From: Halodurantibacterium flavum
GTDB taxonomy: Bacteria > Pseudomonadota > Alphaproteobacteria > Rhodobacterales > Rhodobacteraceae
DNA length: 64,000 bases
Direction: 5' to 3'
Assembly (NCBI RefSeq): GCF_042681825.1
Contig: NZ_JBHUGH010000007.1
Coordinates: 32,266 to 96,265 of the forward strand
Positions 52,332-59,489 of the stretch are shown one piece after another. The notes under the pieces are model-generated. The model saw only the letters and a program-made list of their open reading frames with translations, was not told the origin of the DNA and did not search any database. How positions within the stretch are numbered: position 1 is the stretch's first letter; every line of letters begins with the position of its first letter. A program made the translations under genes and the position numbers.

Positions 52332-53760
52332 GTTCATGAAATTCGAAACCAAGGCGCCCACGGGCGATTTCGACCTCGCCGTGATCGGCGCCGGATCGGC
52401 TGGCTTCTCCGCCGCGATCACCGCCGCCGAGGGCGGCAAGCGCGTCGCGCTGATCGGGCATGGGACCATCGGCGGCACCTGCGTGAACGTGGGCTGCGTG
52501 CCCTCCAAGACGATGATCCGCGCTGCGGAAGCCCTGCACAGTGCGCAGTCGGCGCATCGTTTCCCGGGCCTCAGCGGAGAGGCGCAGGTCGCCGACTGGT
52601 CGGCGCTGGTTGCGGCCAAGGACGATCTTGTCGCTACACTGCGCCAGAAGAAGTACGCCGATCTGCTGCCGGGCTACGAGGGTGTGACCTATCTCGACGA
52701 GGGTCCAGGCCGTCTCGTCCCCGGCGGGGTCGAGGTCGGCGGGCGCAGGATCACGGCTCCCAAGGTGATCGTCGCCACCGGCGGTCGACCGGCCAGGCCC
52801 GACATCCCTGGGGTCCGGGACGTACCAACGCTCGACAGCACGTCGCTGCTGGATCTGGACCAGTTGCCCGAAAGCCTGATCTTCCTCGGCGGCGGCTATA
52901 TCGGCGTGGAGCTGGCGCAGATGATGGCGCGGATGGGCACGCGGGTTACCATCGTCTGCCGTTCGCGCCTGTTGCCGCGCACCGAGCCGGAGGTGGCGCA
53001 AGCGCTCACCGAGGTCTTGCGCGCCGGGAGTGTCACGGTTCTTGACGGCGCAACCTATCACGCCGCGCGGCGCGACGGAGACCGTGCGGTGCTGACCGTG
53101 ACGGTGAATGGCGCGGAGCGCGAACTGACGGCCGACCGCCTCGTCCTGACGACGGGGCGCGCCGCCAACACCGAGGGGCTGGGCCTCGCGGAGATGGGCG
53201 TCGAGACCGACGCACGCGGTGCGATCCGGGTTGGCGACGACATGCAGACCACAAAGCCCGGGATCTTTGCCGCGGGTGACGTCACGGACCGCGATCAATT
53301 CGTTTATATGGCCGCCTATGGCGCCAAGTTGGCCGCCCGCAACGCCGTCATGGGCGGGGCCGAACAATACGACAATGCGGCGATGCCCTGGGTGGTGTTC
53401 ACTGATCCGCAGGTCGCCGGGGTCGGGCTGACTGAGGCGCAGGCGCGCGCGGCGGGTCATGACGTCAAGACCAGCGTGCTGACCCTCGACAACGTGCCTC
53501 GCGCGCTTGCCGCGCGCGATACGCGCGGGCTGATCAAGCTGGTCGCGGACCGGGCGACAGACCGTCTGCTTGGCGGCGTGATCATGGCGCCGGAGGGGGC
53601 AGACAGCGTGCAGACGCTGGTCATGGCGCTTAAGATCGGTATGACGACGAAGGCACTCGGCGAGACGATCTTCCCCTATCTGACAACGGTCGAGGGGCTG
53701 AAACTCGCCGCGCAGACTTTCGACAAGGATGTCGCGAAGCTGTCGTGCTGCGCTGGATGA
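52324..53760 (+). CDS. merA: Mercuric reductase MerA (no NmerA domain)
   Basis: A 478-residue flavoprotein disulphide oxidoreductase. It has the FAD motif LAVIGAGSAGFSAAITAAEG, the redox-active pair in GGTCVNVGCVPSKTMIRAAE, the NAD(P) motif IFLGGGYIGVELAQMMARMG, PGIFAAGDVTDRDQFVYMAA and the C-terminal Cys pair in KLSCCAG. It lacks the N-terminal HMA domain seen in some MerA. It reduces Hg(II) to Hg(0) with NADPH. The start is 52324 or 52336. Confidence 0.95.
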   Translation: MDEFMKFETKAPTGDFDLAVIGAGSAGFSAAITAAEGGKRVALIGHGTIGGTCVNVGCVPSKTMIRAAEALHSAQSAHRFPGLSGEAQVADWSALVAAKDDLVATLRQKKYADLLPGYEGVTYLDEGPGRLVPGGVEVGGRRITAPKVIVATGGRPARPDIPGVRDVPTLDSTSLLDLDQLPESLIFLGGGYIGVELAQMMARMGTRVTIVCRSRLLPRTEPEVAQALTEVLRAGSVTVLDGATYHAARRDGDRAVLTVTVNGAERELTADRLVLTTGRAANTEGLGLAEMGVETDARGAIRVGDDMQTTKPGIFAAGDVTDRDQFVYMAAYGAKLAARNAVMGGAEQYDNAAMPWVVFTDPQVAGVGLTEAQARAAGHDVKTSVLTLDNVPRALAARDTRGLIKLVADRATDRLLGGVIMAPEGADSVQTLVMALKIGMTTKALGETIFPYLTTVEGLKLAAQTFDKDVAKLSCCAG

Positions 53761-53818
53761 AACGAGCAGATTTATCCAGCTTGGACCCTCAAGCGTGTCT
53801 AAGACGAGCAAGGCAGGC

Positions 53819-54019
53819 GAAATGACCCCACTTTCGGGCAAGACCACGCGCGCCTTGCGCGCCGTGCTTACCGAATGGCCCCTTGTCTCTGCCCCGATGG
53901 GCGAGGCCCTGACCAACGCTAGCCGTGCCGCCGTGCAACGCAATCTCGCCTGGACGCAAGCGCGAGGCCTGATCCGGGAGGTGACGGGGCAGGGGCGGTA
54001 TCGATTGTGGCGCATGTGA
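53819..54019 (+). pseudogene. 3' fragment of a second DUF1403 gene
   Basis: Encodes about 66 residues matching the DUF1403 C-terminus: MTPLSGKTTRALRAVLTEWP, then SAPMGEALTNASRAAVQRNL and ARGLIREVTGQGRYRLWRM. No plausible start: the open frame before it comes from the end of merA. It is the right copy of the direct repeat (53819-54013) flanking the mer operon. Confidence 0.88.
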
Positions 54020-54505
54020 GCAACCAAATGGGCACCACCAGGAGCGTTTTTGCACAAGTAGAGACAAATGGCAGTAAAGGTTCGCTGAGCACTATTGCAC
54101 GGGTTGCGGCAAAGTTAAAAAGCGGTGCTTGGGGTAGGTCAGGGGCGTCCTGATACCGGATGCGAAGGGGTGACAATTAAGCTTATTGTGCAAAACTCGA
54201 TGGATCTGGGCCTGATGCTGATCACGGACTAGATCCCCAGCTGCAGGAATATTGACAAGATCTTCGCCAGTCATCTGACCGCACAATACAACAAGGGCCA
54301 GTATTCCAACGAATAACCGGTGCGCATGTCAAAATCATGAGGACCGTGAACGGGATCGGCTACCCGAATGGGTTTTCCGGTGGCATCGATCGATCGGTTG
54401 AGAAATAACAGCGTCGATTTTTGCTATGACATTGGTGTAATAGACCCACCTGAAAGGCTATCCTTCCTTGACATGATTGCTCAATTAAGGGCTACGTGAC
54501 ACCCC
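54020..54505. other. Non-coding junction between the mer and copper parts
   Basis: I see no intact gene. Codon use is poor and A/T content is higher. On the minus strand, around 54420-54300, an open stretch reads LLFLNRSIDATGKPIRV and might be a relic of a regulator domain; the similarity is weak. The region ends where a multicopper oxidase begins mid-protein, so it is likely a deletion junction. Confidence 0.4.
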
Positions 54506-55213
54506 GTGGACAGACGGGGTCAGTTTATAGAGTTGGGCGACCGCCCCATGAAGCCGAAACAGCTGGGCCCGGCGATGCGTGCCGACATAATGCTCGATTG
54601 CCCTGCCGACCCGGGAACCACGCTTCCAATCGTCGACCGCGCCTATCGCGATAATGAATTCAACCTGCTGGATGTCGTCTTTGACGACACGCCCTTGCGT
54701 GCCGCGCCGCCGGAATGGGAAATTGCCCTTCCAGCCAATCCGCTTGCCGAACCTGATCTGAACGCGGCCCGTCGTCACGAAATCTTGTTCACCGGGGGTA
54801 TGATGGGAGCAATGGTCGAGCGCCAGATGGGCCTAAGCCAGTCCGGCAGTATGATGGGCGGAATGATGGGTGGCGTCGTGGGCGGCGGCATGTGGTTCGT
54901 CAATGGCGTTGCGGCCGAAGGGCACATGCTCGATCCTTTCCTGACATTGGAGCGCGACGCGAGTCATGTCCTCCAGATGACGAACGCCACGGCCTTCGAC
55001 CATCCGATCCATCTGCACGGCCACTCCTTCCGCGTCATCAGCCGCGATGGGGTGCCGACCGATTTCCGCGAATGGCAAGATACCGTGCTGATCGCGCCAC
55101 GCGAGCAAGTGGAAATCGCCCTGGTCGCCGACAATCCCGGAGACTGGATGTTCCATTGCCACATCCTCGAGCACCAGGCGGCCGGGATGATGGGCGTGAT
55201 CCGCGTCGCATGA
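54506..55213 (+). pseudogene. Multicopper oxidase, C-terminal half only
   Basis: About 235 residues from a frame opening at 54500; homology starts mid-protein (PKQLGPAMRADIMLDCPADP). It retains the C-terminal cupredoxin with copper ligands HPIHLHGHSFRVIS and MFHCHILEHQAAGMM. A Met/Gly-rich insert (GSMMGGMMGGVVGGGM) may bind Cu(I). The N-terminal cupredoxin and signal peptide, about half of a typical 450-500 residue enzyme, are missing. Its end overlaps the next gene (ATGA), so the original operon context is preserved. Confidence 0.85.
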
Positions 55214-56160
55214 GCAGAGGAGCAAGCAGATTGAAATCGATTGAGATTGGATGTCGGCCAAACCGGCGCAAGGTTCTTGCTGCCGTCCTCGGTAGCGGCT
55301 TAGCCACGGTGTTGCCAAGGCTTGTGCAGGCTGCAGTCGATGGTGATCCAGCGGCTCTGGCCTTTGATGGTGATACCATCCTGCTGGCAGATCGAGGGTT
55401 GTTCGTCAGTGACGATGCCGGCCAGACTTGGACCGCGGCAGAGACACTGGGGAACGTGCTGTCGCTGGCGACCCATCGCGACCGGCCCGGCCGTGTGGTT
55501 GCGGGGTTGGCCGAGGGCGGTGTCAGCATTTCCGAAGACGGGGGCGCTTCGTGGCGTATCTTTGAAGCTAGGCTGCCTGACGGAGAAATCACTGCCGTTG
55601 CTATCGCCTCGCGGAACCCGGACATGATCTATGCCTCGCTTCGCGGCGACGGGTTGTGGAAGAGCGAAGACGCCGGTGCAACCTGGTCGCTCGCCATGGA
55701 CCGCCCCTGGCTCGACGACGCAGAGCGGGAACTTCTTTCTCTGGCTTCGGTCGAGCTTGAGACCGGCATGGGCGGGATCTGGATCTATGCGGGCACCGAG
55801 GTTGGCCTAACGCGGGTGCCCGATTGCTTTTGTCGCTGGCAGGACGTGCAGCCAGGCAATGCGATGGACGCATTGGTTGCGGGTGAAGCCCCACCGTCCG
55901 AAGCGCCATTGCCAGGAGGTGAACCGATCCTGTCGCTGGCCAGTGCCCCCTCGGCGCCGGAAGTGATGTATGCCGCGCTGCGTTCGGGCCTCTGGGCATC
56001 GCAGGACGGCGGAGTCATCTGGCAAAAGCGGGCGAGCAAAGCTGCGACCGCTGTTGCGGTTCATCCAAGAGACGAGACCTACATCGCTGCCCTGTTGGGC
56101 GGCATCTTGAAAATCAGCCGTGACGGCGGCGCAACCTGGATCGAAACAGGAGAACGATGA
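55210..56160 (+). CDS. Exported BNR/YVTN-type beta-propeller protein
   Basis: A 316-residue protein. The N-terminus has a Tat-like signal (PNRRKVLAAVLGSGLATVLP). Repeated BNR motifs follow: SDDAGQTWTAAE, SEDGGASWRIFE, SEDAGATWSLAM, SQDGGVIWQKRA and SRDGGATWIETG. It is likely a periplasmic beta-propeller. It lies between the multicopper oxidase and the DUF411 gene and probably helps in copper handling; that role is inferred from context. Confidence 0.78.
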   Translation: MSRGASRLKSIEIGCRPNRRKVLAAVLGSGLATVLPRLVQAAVDGDPAALAFDGDTILLADRGLFVSDDAGQTWTAAETLGNVLSLATHRDRPGRVVAGLAEGGVSISEDGGASWRIFEARLPDGEITAVAIASRNPDMIYASLRGDGLWKSEDAGATWSLAMDRPWLDDAERELLSLASVELETGMGGIWIYAGTEVGLTRVPDCFCRWQDVQPGNAMDALVAGEAPPSEAPLPGGEPILSLASAPSAPEVMYAALRSGLWASQDGGVIWQKRASKAATAVAVHPRDETYIAALLGGILKISRDGGATWIETGER

Positions 56161-56654
56161 TGGAGAAAATGATGCAGAGAAGAAACGCGCTTGGTCTGAT
56201 TGGCAGCGGCATTGTCGGAATGGTGGGCCTGACCACATCGGCCTGGGCGCAAGCGACAGGCGATGTGGCGCCCGGTCTGGCGGGCAGCGAAAGGCAGATC
56301 ACCATCTGGCGCGATCCGGGCTGCGGCTGCTGTGATGCCTATGGGGATTATCTCGAAGAACACGGCTTTACCGTAACGCGTGTGGATGACCGCGACTTCG
56401 ACAAACGCTCGGTCGAAGTCGGTGTGCCCGCCCAGGGCATCGGCTGCCACTTGGCCGAGATCGACGGCTACTATGTCAGCGGTCTCGTCCCCGTCGACAT
56501 CATCGAGCGGCTGCTGGAAACCCGTCCGGCGATAACGGGTATCACCTTGCCGGGAATGCCCGCGAACGCACCGGGCATGGCTGCGGTCAAGTCAGGCACG
56601 CTCAGGACCTACGCCTTTGGCCCGGAAGGAATCTCAATCTATGCCGATGAATAA
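56157..56654 (+). CDS. DUF411 periplasmic metal-binding protein
   Basis: A 165-residue protein with a twin-arginine-free signal peptide (MMQRRNALGLIGSGIVGMVG, ending AWAQ) and the DUF411 motif ITIWRDPGCGCCDAYGDYLE. The C-G-C-C cluster likely binds copper or another soft metal. The DUF411 family occurs in copper- and mercury-resistance clusters. ATG 56157 overlaps the previous gene by 4 bp. Confidence 0.85.
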   Translation: MMEKMMQRRNALGLIGSGIVGMVGLTTSAWAQATGDVAPGLAGSERQITIWRDPGCGCCDAYGDYLEEHGFTVTRVDDRDFDKRSVEVGVPAQGIGCHLAEIDGYYVSGLVPVDIIERLLETRPAITGITLPGMPANAPGMAAVKSGTLRTYAFGPEGISIYADE

Positions 56655-56998
56655 GGGGCCGAAAGATCGATCGGCGAAGTGTACGGTCAGGCGGTCAGTG
56701 CACCTCGCTGCCCTAGTGTCCGCGCTCGCGACCACCGGCGTTGTGGTGCTGGCCCAATCGGAACCGGTTGACCCGCGTGTCGAGGGACTGACGTTTTTGG
56801 GAGAGCCCGTGCTTGCATCCCAGGTCATGGCAGGGCAACAGCTTTATGCGGACAACTGCGCCAGTTGCCATGGTGCCAGCCTCGAGGGTCAGCCCGATTG
56901 GCGTCGTCGTCTTGACACAGGAAGAATGCCGGCCCCGCCGCATGATGACTCAGGCCACACTTGGCACCATTCAGACCGCATGCTTTTTCAGATCACTA

Positions 56999-57849
56999 GG
57001 GTCAGGACCCATTGATCTTCCTTTTTCGGCATGATTCAGCCTCCGCAAGGAGACCGATCAATGAGCAACCTTTTCTGGCTGACGGATGCGCAGATGGCCC
57101 GTCTGGAACCATTCTTTCCCAAGAGCCATGGCAAGCCGCGTGTCGATGACCGGCGAGTGCTGAGCGGCATTATCTTCATCAATCGCAATGGCTTGCGGTG
57201 GTGTGATGCACCGAAGGAGTATGGTCCACCCAAGACCCTCTACAACCGTTGGAAGCGATGGGGCGACAAGGGTGTCTTTGCCCGGATGATGGAGGGGCTG
57301 GCCTCCGAGGCGGCCGTTCCGAGGACGGTGATGATCGACGCGACCTATCTGAAGGCGCACCGCACGGCGACCAGCCTGCGGTCGAAAAAGGGGGGCCAAG
57401 CGATCAGAGGGGTCGTTTGATCGGCCGGACCAAGGGCGGCATGAACACCAAACTGCACGCCGTTACCGATGCCGATGGACGTCCGATCCGCTTCTTCATG
57501 ACCGCAGGCCAGGTCAGCGACTACACGGGTGCTGCGGCCCTGCTGGATAGCTTGCCATCTGCAGAATGGCTGCTCGCCGACCGCGGCTATGATGCCGACT
57601 GGTTCAGAGATGCGTTGAAAGACAAGGGGATAAAGCCCTGCATCCCGGGCAGGAAGTCGCGCGGCAAGCCTGTCAAATACGATAAGCGCCGCTACAAACG
57701 CCGCAACAGGATCGAGATCATGTTCGGCCGCCTGAAGGACTGGCGCAGGGTTGCCACGCGCTACGACAGGTGCCCGAAGGTCTTCCTCTCCGCCGTCGCC
57801 CTCGCCGCAACCGTCATGTTCTGGCTATGACGAGAGAATGAGTCCTGAC
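56999..57849 (+). mobile_element. IS5-family (IS427-like) insertion sequence
   Basis: An 851-bp element flanked by TA (56997-56998 and 57850-57851; CTA may be the true duplication). The ends share GTCAGGAC[C/T]CATT in inverted orientation (57001-57013 and the complement of 57837-57849). A single transposase is encoded in two overlapping frames. It splits a cytochrome c gene. Confidence 0.88.
57061..57830 (+). CDS. IS5-family transposase made by ribosomal frameshift
   Basis: The first frame (57061-57420) begins MSNLFWLTDAQMARLEPFFP and includes NRNGLRWCDAPKEYGPPKTL and the catalytic VMIDATYLKAHRTA. The second (to 57830) continues IGRTKGGMNTKLHAVTDADG, WLLADRGYDADWFRDAL and, near the end, RRNRIEIMFGRLKDWRRV. 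The A5G6 run at 57386-57396 is a classic slippage site, and a -1 shift joins the frames into about 256 residues with a D-D-E triad. This is normal for the family, not damage. Confidence 0.9.
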
Positions 57850-58220
57850 TAAAGGCGGGGTCGGGGCCGTCGTGCCGGGATACGAGAGCGACATGCCGGC
57901 CTTCGGAGAGGATCTGACAGACGCAGAGATCGCGGCTATCCTCGTCTACATCAAGAGCACCTGGCCTGAGCGACAACGTGAGTTCCAAGCCGAAGTTTCG
58001 GCCAATGACACGGGCGGGTGAAGATCGACAGGGTGTCAGGATAGTATCTTTCGACCAAAACCGATCCACCGGGGGACCAATTCGGCAAATCTGTCCTACT
58101 CCGCCCCCTGACTCCCGCTTTACCACGCTAATTCGGACCTGACCTGGTTGGCCGTTAACCCGCCCGCAAGGCAAGCATGTGCTACCAGGGTCGCGTGCAT
58201 GCGTTCACGAAAATTTGCCC

Positions 58221-58251
58221 TTGAACCTCCAGCCACTAGAAGTCCTATCTA
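58221..58251 (+). promoter_or_regulatory. MerR-type promoter before the L,D-transpeptidase gene
   Basis: TTGAAC (58221-58226), a 19-bp spacer and TATCTA (58246-58251). The spacer carries an imperfect dyad. The 19-bp spacing implies control by a MerR-family metal sensor (CadR/PbrR/CueR type). The sensor gene is not next to it. Confidence 0.72.
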
Positions 58252-58312
58252 TTCAAGGAGAACATATACCGTTCTTGCCATCAATCGTCGGCGGGAACCG
58301 AAAGGGTACGAA

Positions 58313-58975
58313 ATGCTGACAAGACGACACTTCATTCAAACGACAACAGCGCTCTTTTCGGCGACTGTGGCCAACCCTGTGTTTGCCGATAGCTGGCCCA
58401 CCGAAGCGCAGAAGGCTGAATGGGACGCGCAAGTCAGCCCGCCCGGCTTCGATCCGGCCACGTCAAACCCTTGGGGACTACACCCACGTTTCTTGCCTCA
58501 GCGTGTGGACGCGAAGGACGGCCTCGTGCCAGGAGACATCCATGTCGATGCGGTTGCGCGATATCTCTACCACATTGAGGAGGGTGGAACCGCGATGCGC
58601 TACGGCGTGGCGATCGCGCGGGGCAACCTCTACGAGCCAGGTGTTTATAACATCAAGCGCAAGGTCAGGTGGCCGCACTGGACGCCGACACAGAACATGA
58701 TCGAGCGGGATCCTGAAAACGCAAGATGGGCCGACGGGATGGAACCCGGCCCTCAAAACGCCTTGGGATCGCGGGCGCTCTATCTCTATGTCGGAGATCG
58801 CGACACCTATCTTCGGATACACGGCACACCCTATCCGAGAAGCATCGGCGGTCGCGCGAGTTCGGGTTGCGTGCGGATGGTTATGGCACACATCAACGAG
58901 CTCTATCCGAACGTCGAGATTGGATCGACAGCACATCTTTATTCGGCTGAGGACAGTGTTACCGCGAGAAGTTGA
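58313..58975 (+). CDS. L,D-transpeptidase (YkuD family), exported
   Basis: A 220-residue protein. A Tat-like signal (MLTRRHFIQTTTALFSATVA) is cleaved near VFADS. The YkuD catalytic motif is IHGTPYPRSIGGRASSGCVR, with the nucleophilic Cys in SSGCVRM. L,D-transpeptidases form 3-3 peptidoglycan links or attach proteins to peptidoglycan. The MerR-type promoter suggests induction by metal, perhaps as envelope protection. ATG 58313 is used. Confidence 0.9.
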   Translation: MLTRRHFIQTTTALFSATVANPVFADSWPTEAQKAEWDAQVSPPGFDPATSNPWGLHPRFLPQRVDAKDGLVPGDIHVDAVARYLYHIEEGGTAMRYGVAIARGNLYEPGVYNIKRKVRWPHWTPTQNMIERDPENARWADGMEPGPQNALGSRALYLYVGDRDTYLRIHGTPYPRSIGGRASSGCVRMVMAHINELYPNVEIGSTAHLYSAEDSVTARS

Positions 58976-59022
58976 ATGAGGTAATTAGCTTTGAGCGAAA
59001 TGATGTGACGTGCGGGTCGTCG

Positions 59023-59307
59023 TCACGCTTCCCGCGCGACGCAGATCGGATTGCCGTTCACCGTGCGCAGCGGCAACAAGGTCGTTTCAACGGGGCCGCT
59101 GTGTTCGTACCAGTAGCACCCGTCTTCCGGCACCAAGCGCGCGGTTGCAACATCCTGATCCGGGGCAGCCATTGCAATCACAGCTTCGGGAACGTTGCCC
59201 GGCTGGTCTGCCGAGTCGCCCGATCCAGTCGGCTGGATTGCGCACCCGGCCGTAAGCGACAGCGCCACTGCAAACATTATTTTTTGCTTCAGCATCAAAA
59301 CCCGCAT
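59023..59307 (-). CDS. Small lipoprotein, 94 residues
   Basis: ATG 59307 follows GAAAGGAAG. The signal is MRVLMLKQKIMFAVALSLTA with lipobox LTAGC. The mature part includes AAPDQDVATARLVPEDGCYW and ends NGNPICVAREA. Two more cysteines (GCYW, PICVA) might bind metal or pair. It diverges from the P-type ATPase gene, so the intervening region may control both. Confidence 0.75.
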   Translation of the reverse strand: MRVLMLKQKIMFAVALSLTAGCAIQPTGSGDSADQPGNVPEAVIAMAAPDQDVATARLVPEDGCYWYEHSGPVETTLLPLRTVNGNPICVAREA

Positions 59308-59426
59308 CAAGCTTCCTTTCGTGTCTGTTTTTCTTTGCATCGGCTTTTCATGCCTCAAGGCGTGATGGAGCCGGTCGCCGCATCCTCTAGCAATAAAACA
59401 AACTGAAATACCACCGTATTTTGCTC

Positions 59427-59457
59427 TTGAAGCTCTAGCTACTGTAGGGGCTATGTC
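59427..59457 (+). promoter_or_regulatory. MerR-type promoter of the P1B ATPase gene
   Basis: TTGAAG (59427-59432), a 19-bp spacer and TATGTC (59452-59457). The spacer shares AGCTACTGTAG with the mer-promoter type. It would be activated by a ZntR/CadR/PbrR-type sensor. The start codon lies at 59490. Confidence 0.75.
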
Positions 59458-59489
59458 ATGGAAAAGCACCCGAATCCAGAGGTCCATTC

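Larger units (their letters stand above)
56641..58021 (+). pseudogene. Cytochrome c gene interrupted by an IS5-family element
   Basis: The 5' part (56641-56998) encodes a signal peptide (VHLAALVSALATTGVVVLAQ) and the haem motif CASCHG in LYADNCASCHGASLEGQP, and ends at MLFQIT. The 3' part (57850-58021) continues KGGVGAVVPGYESDMPAFGE and DAEIAAILVYIKSTWPERQR. Removing the element and one TA joins ATC ACT AAA GGC in frame. The haem methionine is probably that of DMPAF. So the cytochrome is disrupted; it likely served as electron acceptor for the oxidase or a metal-detoxifying partner. Confidence 0.88.

Noticed and set aside
54080..54130. Possible IS6-type terminal repeat (TTGCGGCAAAGTT)
   Set aside because: No second end or transposase nearby; similarity too short.
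54300..54430. Minus-strand peptide resembling the end of a GntR-type ligand domain
   Set aside because: The resemblance is weak and the frame is short with no helix-turn-helix part.
57061..57420. First transposase frame considered as a broken gene
   Set aside because: The A5G6 run and the overlapping -1 frame are the usual programmed-frameshift arrangement in this IS family.
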